47,844 nt of DNA from Fusicatenibacter sp. (GTDB taxonomy: Bacteria > Bacillota > Clostridia > Lachnospirales > Lachnospiraceae). The stretch spans positions 1 through 47,844 of the forward strand of contig JAGHIA010000033.1 in NCBI GenBank assembly GCA_017887445.1, in the 5' to 3' direction. Numbering within the stretch: position 1 is the first letter of the stretch; every line of letters begins with the position of its first letter. Below, in pieces: positions 7,026 to 16,162 of the stretch. The notes below the pieces were generated by a model. The model saw nothing but the letters and a program-made list of their open reading frames with translations, made no database searches and was not told the origin of the DNA. Both the position numbers and the translations under genes were made by a program.

Positions 7026-8784
7026 AACAGGCATCATTTATGGAATCAACGGTCCGGTGGTCTCCCTGAAGGGGAACACCGGATTCAAGATGTCCGAAAT
7101 GGTCTATGTAGGCGAGGAACGCCTGGTAGGCGAGGTCATCGGCCTGACAAAAGACGCCACGACCATCCAGGTCTTCGAGGAGACCACAGGCCTGAAGCCG
7201 GGCGCCGTCGTGGAAGCCTCCGGCGACGCGCTTTCCGTGATTCTCGGCCCCGGGATCCTCAACAATATTTTTGACGGCATCGAGCGGCCGCTGTCGGAGA
7301 TCGCCCGCCAGTCCGGCGACTATATCTCCCGCGGCGTCAGCGTCGATTCCCTGGACACCGAAAAGAAATGGACGGTCCATGTGACCGTAAAACCCGGCGA
7401 CGTGCTGGAGGGCGGCGCGATCATCTCCGAGACACAGGAGACCCGCTCCATCGTCCACAAGTCCATGGTTCCCCCCAACATCCGCGGAACCGTCACCTGG
7501 ACCGCGCCGGACGGAGATTATACTATCCTGGAACCTATCGTCAGACTGCAGTCGGAGGACGGCGCCGAGCACACCCTGACCCTGTGCCAGAAATGGCCCA
7601 TCCGTGTGCCCCGCCCGACGCTGAAGCGCTATCCGGCCAGCGAGCCTCTGGTGACCGGCCAGCGGATTCTGGACACCATGTTCCCCATCGCCAAAGGCGG
7701 CACAGCGGCCGTTCCCGGCGGTTTCGGAACCGGAAAGACCATGACCCAGCACCAGATCGCCAAATGGTCCAACGCGGACATTATCATCTACATCGGCTGC
7801 GGAGAGCGCGGCAACGAGATGACCCAGGTACTGGAGGAATTCCAGGAACTGGTGGACCCGAAATCCGGCAATCCTCTGATGGACCGTACCGCGCTGATCG
7901 CCAACACTTCAAACATGCCGGTGGCCGCCCGTGAGGCGTCCATCTACACGGGACTGACCCTGGCGGAATATTACCGGGATATGGGCTACGACGTTGCTAT
8001 CATGGCCGATTCCACCTCCCGCTGGGCGGAGGCTCTGCGTGAGCTTTCCGGACGCCTGGAGGAAATGCCTGCCGAGGAAGGTTTCCCGGCCTATCTGGCC
8101 TCCCGCCTGTCCGCGTTCTACGAGCGCGCCGGCATGATGCAGACCTTAAACGGCCTGGAAGGCAGCGTCTCCATCATCGGAGCCGTATCCCCCCAGGGCG
8201 GCGACTTTTCCGAGCCGGTCACCATGAACACCAAGCGTTTCGTCCGCTGCTTCTGGGGCCTGGACAAATCCCTGGCCTACGCCCGCCACTTCCCGGCGAT
8301 CCACTGGCTGACCAGCTACAGCGAATATTTAAACGACCTGGCGCCCTGGTACAAAGACCATGTAAACAAAAACTTTATCTCCATGAGAAACCAGCTGATG
8401 GCTCTTCTGAACCAGGAAAGCTCCCTGATGGAGATTGTAAAGCTGATCGGAAGCGACGTACTGCCGGACGACCAGAAGCTGGTGCTTGAGATCGCCCGCG
8501 TGATCCGCCTTGGCTTCCTGCAGCAGAACGCCTTCCACAAGGACGACACCTGCGTGCCGCTGTCCAAGCAGTATCAGATGATGGAGATCATCCTTTATCT
8601 TTACCGGAAATCCCGCGCCCTGGTCACCATGGGCATGCCCATGTCGGTGCTGAAGGAGGATAAAATCTTCGACCGGGTCATCTCCATCAAATACGACATC
8701 CCCAACGACAAGCCGGAAATGTTCGACGAGTACAAAAAAGACATCGACCGGTTCTACGACAATGTACTGGAAAGAAACGGATAG
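7018..8784 (+). CDS. ntpA: V-type ATP synthase catalytic subunit A
   Basis: 588 aa, the normal size. It carries the catalytic nucleotide sites of the A3B3 head. The P-loop GGFGTGKT is at residues 234-241 (Lys240). The family-specific non-homologous region lies at about 115-190 (KPGDVLEGGAIISETQETRS). Walker B-like DVAIMADSTSRWAEALRE, with the arginine/serine region following, is intact, as is the C-terminal helical domain. ATG 7018 lies inside the end of ntpE. The TAG stop shares its G with a perfect 28-bp palindrome that separates the gene from ntpB. Confidence 0.98.
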   Translation: MSKTGIIYGINGPVVSLKGNTGFKMSEMVYVGEERLVGEVIGLTKDATTIQVFEETTGLKPGAVVEASGDALSVILGPGILNNIFDGIERPLSEIARQSGDYISRGVSVDSLDTEKKWTVHVTVKPGDVLEGGAIISETQETRSIVHKSMVPPNIRGTVTWTAPDGDYTILEPIVRLQSEDGAEHTLTLCQKWPIRVPRPTLKRYPASEPLVTGQRILDTMFPIAKGGTAAVPGGFGTGKTMTQHQIAKWSNADIIIYIGCGERGNEMTQVLEEFQELVDPKSGNPLMDRTALIANTSNMPVAAREASIYTGLTLAEYYRDMGYDVAIMADSTSRWAEALRELSGRLEEMPAEEGFPAYLASRLSAFYERAGMMQTLNGLEGSVSIIGAVSPQGGDFSEPVTMNTKRFVRCFWGLDKSLAYARHFPAIHWLTSYSEYLNDLAPWYKDHVNKNFISMRNQLMALLNQESSLMEIVKLIGSDVLPDDQKLVLEIARVIRLGFLQQNAFHKDDTCVPLSKQYQMMEIILYLYRKSRALVTMGMPMSVLKEDKIFDRVISIKYDIPNDKPEMFDEYKKDIDRFYDNVLERNG

Positions 8785-8811
8785 TAACTATTCAGCCGGC
8801 TGAATAGTTAC
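8784..8811. mobile_element. 28-bp perfect palindrome with 8-bp target duplication
   Basis: The left arm GTAACTATTCAGCC (8784-8797) is exactly complementary to 8798-8811. It is flanked on both sides by AACGGATA (8776-8783 and 8812-8819). The perfect direct repeat abutting the palindrome is the signature of a transposition event by an 8-bp-duplicating transposase. It lies between ntpA and ntpB, just ahead of the ntpB ribosome site. Confidence 0.8.
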
Positions 8812-8835
8812 AACGGATAAGGAGGGAAAACGGCA

Positions 8836-10260
8836 ATGGCAATCGAATATCTTGGCCTGAGTGAGATCAACGGCCCTCTGGTCGTTCTGGAAGGCGTAAA
8901 AAACGCTTCTTACGAGGAGATGGTGGAATTTACCATCGACGGGCACGAAAAGAAACTGGGCCGCATTGTGGCGGTCTACGAGGATAAGGCGGTGATTCAG
9001 GTGTTCGAGGGAACCGACAACATGTCCCTGCAGAACACCCACACCCGCCTGACCGGCCACCCCATGGAGATCGGACTTTCCCCGGAAATTCTGGGGCGTA
9101 CCTTTGACGGTATCGGAAATCCCATCGACGGCCTGGGCCCGGTCAACGCAGAGAAACGGCTGAACGTCAACGGACTTCCGCTGAATCCTGTAACAAGAAA
9201 ATACCCGAGAAACTATATCCACACCGGCATCTCCGCCATCGACGGCTTAACCACGCTGATCCGCGGTCAGAAGCTGCCCATCTTCTCCGGAAACGGACTG
9301 CCCCACGACCAGCTTGCGGCGCAGATCGTGCAGCAGGCTTCTCTTGGCAGCGGCAGCGATGAGAAATTCGCCATCGTGTTCGCGGCTATGGGTGTAAAAT
9401 ACGACGTGGCGGAATTTTTCCGCCGTACCTTTGAGGAGAGCGGCGTCTCCGACCATGTGGTCATGTTCCTGAACCTGGCCAACGACCCGGTGGTAGAGCG
9501 TCTGATCACGCCGAAGGTGGCGCTGACCGCCGCCGAATACCTGGCTTTTGAGCAGGGAATGCACATCCTGGTAATCCTGACGGATATCACCTCCTTCTGT
9601 GAGGCCATGCGTGAGGTATCCTCCTCCCGCGGAGAGATCCCGTCCCGAAAAGGCTATCCCGGATACCTGTACAGCGAGCTGGCCACCCTTTACGAGCGCG
9701 CCGGCATCGTCCACGACGCCTCCGGCTCGGTGACGCAGATCCCAATCCTGACCATGCCAAACGACGACATCACCCACCCGATCCCAGACCTGACCGGCTA
9801 CATCACCGAAGGGCAGATCGTTCTGGACCGTCAGCTGCACGGACAGTCGGTGTATCCGCCCATCAGCGTGCTGCCAAGCCTGTCCCGTCTGATGAAGGAC
9901 GGCATCGGCGAAGGCTACACCCGCGGGGACCATCAGGACGTGGCGAACCAGCTGTTCTCCTGCTATGCGAAGGTGGGAGACGCCCGTTCCCTGGCGTCGG
10001 TCATCGGCGAGGATGAGCTGTCGCCCATCGACAAGAAATATCTGATCTTCGGAAACGCTTTTGAAAAAGAATTTATCGGCCAGGGCATGGATGAGAACCG
10101 CTCCATGGAGGACACCCTGAACAAGGCCTGGGAACTTCTGGGACTTCTGCCCCGGGAGGAACTGGACCGTGTGGACACCAAGGTTCTGGACAAATACTAT
10201 CACCCCACAGAAATTGACCTTGCGGCGCAGGCGAAGGCCGAGGCGGACGCAATGAACTGA
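8836..10260 (+). CDS. ntpB: V-type ATP synthase subunit B
   Basis: 474 aa. It is the non-catalytic nucleotide-binding subunit of the A3B3 head. The P-loop position reads [17 protein letters not shown], lacking the GKT lysine, as expected for B subunits. [20 protein letters not shown], then [20 protein letters not shown], carry the conserved region and the arginine finger area. ATG 8836 follows AAGGAGGG. The next gene, ntpD, starts 25 bp after the stop. Confidence 0.98.
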   Translation: MAIEYLGLSEINGPLVVLEGVKNASYEEMVEFTIDGHEKKLGRIVAVYEDKAVIQVFEGTDNMSLQNTHTRLTGHPMEIGLSPEILGRTFDGIGNPIDGLGPVNAEKRLNVNGLPLNPVTRKYPRNYIHTGISAIDGLTTLIRGQKLPIFSGNGLPHDQLAAQIVQQASLGSGSDEKFAIVFAAMGVKYDVAEFFRRTFEESGVSDHVVMFLNLANDPVVERLITPKVALTAAEYLAFEQGMHILVILTDITSFCEAMREVSSSRGEIPSRKGYPGYLYSELATLYERAGIVHDASGSVTQIPILTMPNDDITHPIPDLTGYITEGQIVLDRQLHGQSVYPPISVLPSLSRLMKDGIGEGYTRGDHQDVANQLFSCYAKVGDARSLASVIGEDELSPIDKKYLIFGNAFEKEFIGQGMDENRSMEDTLNKAWELLGLLPREELDRVDTKVLDKYYHPTEIDLAAQAKAEADAMN

Positions 10261-10285
10261 TCACCCGGAAAGGAAGTGATGACAG

Positions 10286-10903
10286 ATGGATCCAAATACC
10301 TTTCCCACCAAGGGAAACCTGATACTGGCGAAAAACTCTCTGAAGCTGGCCCATATGGGGTACGACCTGATGGACAAAAAGCGGAACATCCTGATCCGTG
10401 AGCTGATGGGCATGATCGACGAGGCAAAGGATATCCAGAAACAGATCGACGTCACCTTCCGGGAGGCCTACCAGGCTCTGCAGGTCGCGAACATGGAGAT
10501 CGGCATCAACAATGTGCAGACCCTCTCCTACACCGTACCTGTGGAGAATTCCATCCGCATCAAGACGAGAAGCATTATGGGCGTCGAGATCCCGCTGGTG
10601 GAATCCGACCCGTCCGGAGAGACGCCTACCTACGCCTTCTACAGCACGAAGGAATCCCTGGACAAAGCCAGACTGGCGTTCGAGAAGGTGAAGCAGCTGA
10701 CCTTAAAGCTGTCCATGATCGAAAACGCCGCCTACCGGCTGGCCGCCGCCATCAAGAAAACCCAGAAACGGGCCAACGCCCTGAAGAACATCACGATCCC
10801 TCACTACATGCAGCTGTCCAAGGACATCGCGGACGCCCTGGAGGAGAAAGAGCGCGAGGAGTTTACAAGGCTGAAGGTGATCAAGCAGCGGCAGACAGGA
10901 TGA
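10286..10903 (+). CDS. ntpD: V-type ATP synthase subunit D (central stalk)
   Basis: 205 aa. Subunit D is the coiled-coil rotor shaft inside A3B3. The start MDPNTFPTKGNLILAKNSLK, with LAHMGYDLMDKKRNILIREL, matches the conserved N-terminal helix of the family, and a matching C-terminal helix (RLAAAIKKTQKRANALKNIT) pairs with it. ATG 10286 has AAAGGAAGTGA upstream. It is the last gene of the operon; palindromes and a strong hairpin follow. Confidence 0.95.
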   Translation: MDPNTFPTKGNLILAKNSLKLAHMGYDLMDKKRNILIRELMGMIDEAKDIQKQIDVTFREAYQALQVANMEIGINNVQTLSYTVPVENSIRIKTRSIMGVEIPLVESDPSGETPTYAFYSTKESLDKARLAFEKVKQLTLKLSMIENAAYRLAAAIKKTQKRANALKNITIPHYMQLSKDIADALEEKEREEFTRLKVIKQRQTG

Positions 10904-10909
10904 ATTCTT

Positions 10910-10955
10910 GTAACCATTCGTAATCGTTCAGCAACGCTGAACGGTTGCTTGTTAC
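10910..10955. repeat. GTAAC-family palindrome, 46 bp
   Basis: The ends GTAAC and GTTAC enclose an inner hairpin, CGTTCAGC with GCTGAACG. No clear flanking duplication is seen. It lies directly after the last ATPase gene. Confidence 0.6.
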
Positions 10956-10990
10956 GAGCTGTTATAAGTTTGAACATATGGCATAAAGCA

Positions 10991-11041
10991 CAGGAGCGCC
11001 AAAGAGTGAAATCATGAAGACTTCCCTCTTTGGCGCTCCTG
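10991..11041 (+). terminator. Terminator of the V-ATPase operon
   Basis: A 16-bp perfect stem, CAGGAGCGCCAAAGAG with CTCTTTGGCGCTCCTG, closes a 19-base loop and is followed by TTTT. The stem is strong and the U-tract short. It lies 88 bp after ntpD and 48 bp before the converging GH51 gene, so it may serve both. Confidence 0.75.
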
Positions 11042-11047
11042 TTTTGC

Positions 11048-11075
11048 GCGACGGTTCGGCCGGCTGAACGGTTAC
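11048..11075. repeat. GTAAC-family palindrome, 28 bp
   Basis: GACGGTTCGGC faces GCTGAACGGTTAC. The left arm has drifted from the family consensus and no flanking duplication is visible. It lies between the operon terminator and the GH51 stop. Confidence 0.5.
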
Positions 11076-11088
11076 TACCAGATTGCTG

Positions 11089-12591
<1,503 letters not shown>

Positions 12592-12706
12592 ACAGCCATC
12601 TCCTTTCCTGTAACCGCCGGCCCCTTTCGCGGGCCTGCGCAAGATTTATCCGGCATCCAGTCCTTGTGACTGTCTGCCCCCTTCAGATTCGGGGAATTTG
12701 CCCCCA

Positions 12707-12742
12707 AACCAGCCGGCGTGCCGCCCACGCCGGCTGGTTTCG
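12707..12742. repeat. GC-rich inverted repeat between GH51 and GH43
   Basis: AACCAGCCGGCGTG and CACGCCGGCTGGTT form a 14-bp stem with an 8-base loop. Flanking GGGGAATTTG and CGAGACAAAT resemble the centre of family-B repeats, so this may be a variant core. Confidence 0.5.
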
Positions 12743-12777
12743 AGACAAATACCCTGCGCCGGGACGCGCCCGGTGCA

Positions 12778-12845
12778 GAGCGTGTCTGAAAACTGCATTC
12801 CGCAAGATGTGCGCCACAATTTGCAGGGATGTCTCAAACACGCTC
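12778..12845. repeat. Family-B hairpin repeat, short copy
   Basis: It begins GAGCGTGTCTGAAAACTGCA and ends TCTCAAACACGCTC, with the GCAAGATGTGCG motif inside. This is an internally deleted relative of the copy at 1632-1794. Confidence 0.65.
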
Positions 12846-12865
12846 CGGGCACGTGCCTGCCGCAA

Positions 12866-12912
12866 AGTTATCGAGTGAAAACACCTCGCGGGATAGCGGC
12901 AGGCTGAACTGT
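12866..12912. repeat. Half of a GTAAC-family type I element
   Basis: GAAAACACCTCGCGGGATAG followed by CGGCAGGCTGAACTGTCA is the complement of the left end of the full elements at 5350 and 46095. The other half is missing. It lies just after the GH43 stop. Confidence 0.55.
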
Positions 12913-12920
12913 CATATCTT

Positions 12921-13898
12921 TTATTCGTCCGCTTTCCGATAGCGGAATACCGGTTCCCCGTTATCATCCCACGCCACCGGAAGGATCATCACATGGCGGT
13001 TGGGGTCGTACAGCGGATCGCCTGTGATCTCATCATACTGGCGGAAATGAAGCACGCACAGGTCTGTCTCGCCGTCCTCCGCCTTTACAAAGGAATTGTG
13101 CCCCGGTCCGTATACGCCTTTCTCCTCGTCGGTTTTCAGCACTGGCCAGCGCTCTTTTTTCCATGCGTGGGGATCCAGAACGTCCGCGTCCTCGTCAATG
13201 CTCATCAGGCCCATACAGTAGCAAGCGCCTGTCGCACTGGCGGAAAACAAAAGAAAGATCTTATTGCCATGTCTGACAATCGAAGGACCTTCGTTCACCC
13301 AGAAGCCCACACGCTCCCAGTCATAATCCGGAGTGGTAAGCAGCACCTGGTCCGTGGCAAGTTTGGCCGGCCCCTGCATTTTCGCAATATAAAGATTGGA
13401 AATCATCTTTCCAACGCCTGTCTTTTCCGCCCAGATATAGTAATAGCTGCCTTTGTGCTCAAAGATCGTCGCATCCAGCGAAAACGCGCGCATGGAGAAC
13501 TCGTCGCTGTCCGCCGGCTGCATCTGTCCCATCTCTGTCCACGGCCCTTTCATCGGGTCGTCGCTTTCGCATTTCAGCACATACGGGCGGATCTTCCAGC
13601 CGTCCTCGATCTCTCCCGCTGAATAGTAGATATACCACCCGCCAAATACATAGTGAAGCTCCGGCGCCCAGATATGCATGCTCTGAGGACCGCTTTCGTG
13701 CTTATGCCAGATCTCTGTCTCCGGTGCGTCCTTCAATCCGCTGACAGTCTCTGCATGACGCAGCACCAGCCGGTCATACTCCGGAACAGAAGCCGTAAAA
13801 TAGTAGGTGCCGTCCGGCCCCTTGCACACAAAAGGATCTGCCCGCTGTAAAATAAACGGCTGATTATATCCGGTATCGCGTACTTCTGATGCTTTCAT
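12921..13898 (-). CDS. GH43 exo-arabinofuranosidase-like enzyme (intracellular)
   Basis: 325 aa. ATG 13898 follows AAAGGGTGGG; a GTG three codons earlier is possible. No signal peptide. The protein is a five-blade propeller with the GH43 triad: Asp21 in RADPFVCKGPDG (base), Asp142 in SLDATIFEHKG (pKa modulator) and Glu203 in VNEGPSIV (acid). The run YYFTASVPEYDRLVLRHAET and SMHIWAPELHYV resembles exo-1,5-alpha-L-arabinofuranosidases of subfamily GH43_26, from memory. It would trim arabino-oligosaccharides brought in by the neighbouring importers. A promoter with an overlapping inverted repeat lies upstream. Confidence 0.88.
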   Translation of the reverse strand: MKASEVRDTGYNQPFILQRADPFVCKGPDGTYYFTASVPEYDRLVLRHAETVSGLKDAPETEIWHKHESGPQSMHIWAPELHYVFGGWYIYYSAGEIEDGWKIRPYVLKCESDDPMKGPWTEMGQMQPADSDEFSMRAFSLDATIFEHKGSYYYIWAEKTGVGKMISNLYIAKMQGPAKLATDQVLLTTPDYDWERVGFWVNEGPSIVRHGNKIFLLFSASATGACYCMGLMSIDEDADVLDPHAWKKERWPVLKTDEEKGVYGPGHNSFVKAEDGETDLCVLHFRQYDEITGDPLYDPNRHVMILPVAWDDNGEPVFRYRKADE

Positions 13899-13931
13899 GT
13901 TTCCCACCCTTTCTGCCTCGATTGGCCACTG

Positions 13932-13952
13932 ACTTTTAGTTATCCTAAAAGT
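13932..13952. promoter_or_regulatory. Candidate operator at the GH43 promoter
   Basis: ACTTTTAG (13932-13939) and CTAAAAGT (13945-13952) are exact complements around TTATC. The repeat covers the predicted transcription start of the GH43 gene, a position expected for a repressor site. The regulator is not identified. Confidence 0.45.
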
Positions 13953-13981
13953 ATTTTAACATTTTCTTTTATGTTTTTCCA
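13953..13981 (-). promoter_or_regulatory. Candidate promoter of the GH43 gene
   Basis: On the minus strand TGGAAA (13981-13976) and TAAAAT (13958-13953) are 17 bp apart, and TGT directly before the -10 gives an extended -10 element. The 13899-14437 gap otherwise holds AT-rich DNA, a family-B fragment and a terminator. Confidence 0.45.
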
Positions 13982-14173
13982 CTGTTTTTTTCATTATTTT
14001 CAATTTTTACAGGTGTGTGTTTTCTGCCCTCCCTTCCCTTTCACGCCCTGTCTCCTGCTCATGAAAAAACAGCAAAAACCCTCTGAAATCCGCTATTTCC
14101 CGCACTTTTTTCCACAAAAGAACGCTGGTTTTTCCCTTCTGCGTTCAGCCGGAACAGTAGATGATTTCCCTTT

Positions 14174-14202
14174 TTGACAGACCTGTTTTTATAGTTTAGA
14201 CT
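14174..14202 (+). promoter_or_regulatory. Orphan sigma-A-like promoter in the GH43/importer gap
   Basis: TTGACA (14174-14179) and TAGACT (14197-14202) are 17 bp apart on the plus strand. No plus-strand gene follows. A transcript would run into the hairpin at 14351-14394, giving an RNA of about 190 nt. Confidence 0.3.
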
Positions 14203-14278
14203 TATCTATATTATTATAGTTTTTCGTTCACAAATTTACCTTTTTGTAAACAAATCTTTTCTCCGGACATCCATGGGT

Positions 14279-14345
14279 CCGCACGCCCCGCTTTGCGGGG
14301 AACCAGAGTGTGTTTGAAAATTGCTTTCTGCAAGATATGCGCCCC
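14279..14345. repeat. Rearranged family-B repeat fragments
   Basis: GCACGCCCCGCTTTGCGGGG is the complement of the right arm of the full copy at 1632, and it is followed by a left tip, AGAGTGTGTTTGAAAATTGC. The two pieces are in an order not found in intact copies. Confidence 0.5.
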
Positions 14346-14350
14346 TTATG

Positions 14351-14394
14351 AAAAATCAGGGCCAACCAGACCTTTCTGATTGCCCCTGATTTTT
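14351..14394. terminator. Bidirectional terminator after the importer operon
   Basis: AAAAATCAGGG (14351-14361) pairs with CCCTGATTTTT (14384-14394). The A and T tracts make it work on both strands. It lies 44 bp past the end of the solute-binding protein gene. Confidence 0.75.
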
Positions 14395-14437
14395 AGGATA
14401 CTAATTCACTTTTGTTATTACCCGCGCGTGATTCTCA

Positions 14438-15994
14438 TCAGCCGTACATCTGAGCGATAGCGTCCATAGCCGCGCTGTGCGCTTCTTCCGCTTTCTTGTT
14501 CAGCTCGTCGATATAGTCGGAAGCATTTCCTCCCTGAAGCACGGAATCTTCAATTCCGGAGTAAGCGTTTGCGATAAAGTCAGCAAATCCCGGGATCTGC
14601 GTGTCGCCGAACGGGATTACGTTCTTGCAGTTTGCAAAGAAGTCGTCCCAGTAGGTTCCATACTTCGCATCTTCGTCTGCGCTTGCGATCGGCTCGCCGG
14701 TGCGTGTATCAACCACAGAGTCGATGGTTCTGTTTGCGGTCGGGAAGTAGGACTGTGTAAACTGGCTCCAGATTTCCTCGTCTGTGGTGATCGGAGCCGG
14801 CATAGACTGCTGCCAGATCGGAGTTCCGTCTTCCGCAGTTACGGTCGCGTAAGCTTCCAGTTTTGCCTTCCAGCCGTCAACGCCCCATCCCATCCATTTC
14901 AGAAGCTCATAAGCCTCTCTCGGATACTCGGTCGCAGAAGAGATTCCGCCGAAGTCCAGAACGCCAAGTACGTTTCCGGAGCCGCCTTCTACACGCGGAG
15001 GTGTGTACGGAACGAATTCCATACCTTTGCTTCTGTAGTCTGCGGTGTCAAACAGGTTCAGATAGGTCCAGAACGCATCCAGCTGATAGCCAAGTTTTCC
15101 GGAGTTGCCGGCCCACATGGTACGGTCGCCAAGCCATGCCTCCGCCTCGTCGGTATCAAAGTACGGTGCGTGATATTTTCCGTTTACAAGCTCTGCCCAG
15201 GTGTTTACGCCCTGTGCCCAGTAGCTCATATTGTAGGACTCGCCGTTCCAGCCGAACTCACCGATACACTCCGGATCTGCTGCGATCGGGTAGTAGGTGA
15301 TGATGGAGTGGAACTGGTTGAAGCCGTAGATGCCCTGGTCCGGAGAGGTAACATCCTTGAAGGACTGGATCATCTCATCCCAGGTCCAGCTGGTGGACGG
15401 CATCTCAACGTTCAGCTTGTTGAACACTGCCATATCCGCGTATACAGCGTCCGGGAAGAACTTCATCGGGGTCGCCAGCTTCATATCGGTTCCGTAGTAA
15501 CCCATTTTCGCGGAATTGATGGTCGGAAGAATGTTCTCATTCTCCGGGTCATTCTCCCAGTACTCGGTCATATCGCCCAGCAGTCCGTTGGACAGAGCGA
15601 AGTCACAGTTTCCAAGGATCATGAAGCAGTCCGGAGTATCGCCGGTCTGTACCATGTTCAGCAGCGTGTTGTTGTACTCGCCGTCCGCAACATAATACTG
15701 GGTCTTAACCGTAATGTTCGGATACTTATCCATAAACTTGTCCGCAAGATATTTTACCAGCGGGTCGTTGTCGAAGTGTACATAGGTCAGCGTGATCTCA
15801 TCGGAGGTCATCTCCGGAAGTCCGGACGCCTCGCCGCCCTGAGAATCAGAAACCGCCGATGTAGTTGTGCTGGAATCGTTGTTGGACTTGGATGTTGTGG
15901 AACCGCCATCATTTCCACTGTTTCCGCATCCGGAAAACAGAGTTGCAGTCATTGCTGCTGCCAGAGCAACGCTCAGGATCTTTCTTGATTTCAT
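14438..15994 (-). CDS. CUT1 sugar ABC transporter solute-binding lipoprotein
   Basis: 518 aa. ATG 15994 is chosen for AAAGGGAGGG 8 bases upstream; the frame runs 44 codons further without a site. The signal MKSRKILSVALAAAMTATLF ends in lipobox FSGC, with Cys23 lipidated on the outer face of the membrane. A Ser/Thr/Asn/Gly-rich linker (about 24-55) leads to a two-lobed extracellular binding fold (LTYVHFDNDPLVKYLADKFM, then PNITVKTQYY, and PDCFMILGNCD). The likely ligand is an oligosaccharide, judged from the neighbouring arabinan enzymes. It is the last gene of the eight-gene importer operon, set apart from the permease by a 168-bp hairpin-bearing spacer. Confidence 0.92.
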   Translation of the reverse strand: MKSRKILSVALAAAMTATLFSGCGNSGNDGGSTTSKSNNDSSTTTSAVSDSQGGEASGLPEMTSDEITLTYVHFDNDPLVKYLADKFMDKYPNITVKTQYYVADGEYNNTLLNMVQTGDTPDCFMILGNCDFALSNGLLGDMTEYWENDPENENILPTINSAKMGYYGTDMKLATPMKFFPDAVYADMAVFNKLNVEMPSTSWTWDEMIQSFKDVTSPDQGIYGFNQFHSIITYYPIAADPECIGEFGWNGESYNMSYWAQGVNTWAELVNGKYHAPYFDTDEAEAWLGDRTMWAGNSGKLGYQLDAFWTYLNLFDTADYRSKGMEFVPYTPPRVEGGSGNVLGVLDFGGISSATEYPREAYELLKWMGWGVDGWKAKLEAYATVTAEDGTPIWQQSMPAPITTDEEIWSQFTQSYFPTANRTIDSVVDTRTGEPIASADEDAKYGTYWDDFFANCKNVIPFGDTQIPGFADFIANAYSGIEDSVLQGGNASDYIDELNKKAEEAHSAAMDAIAQMYG

Positions 15995-16052
15995 ACGAAA
16001 CCCTCCCTTTCTTTTTAGCATATTTGCTTTGTTTCTATAAAGCAACCGTTCC

Positions 16053-16143
16053 CGCGCGGCTGTTTTTTCCACCCGCCGGCGGCCAGGCCCAGCCAGACGT
16101 GGCTCTTCGGCCTTCGCCGCTGACAAAAAGATGCCGCCGCGCG
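16053..16143 (-). promoter_or_regulatory. Intercistronic hairpin before the terminal solute-binding gene
   Basis: CGCGCGGC (16053-16060) and GCCGCGCG (16136-16143) can close a large stem around an inner imperfect hairpin, GGCGGCCAGGCC with GGCCTTCGCCGC. Such structures often protect a highly expressed binding-protein message from decay. Function is inferred from position. Confidence 0.4.
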
Positions 16144-16162
16144 AAAAACAGTTTCTTTTCTT

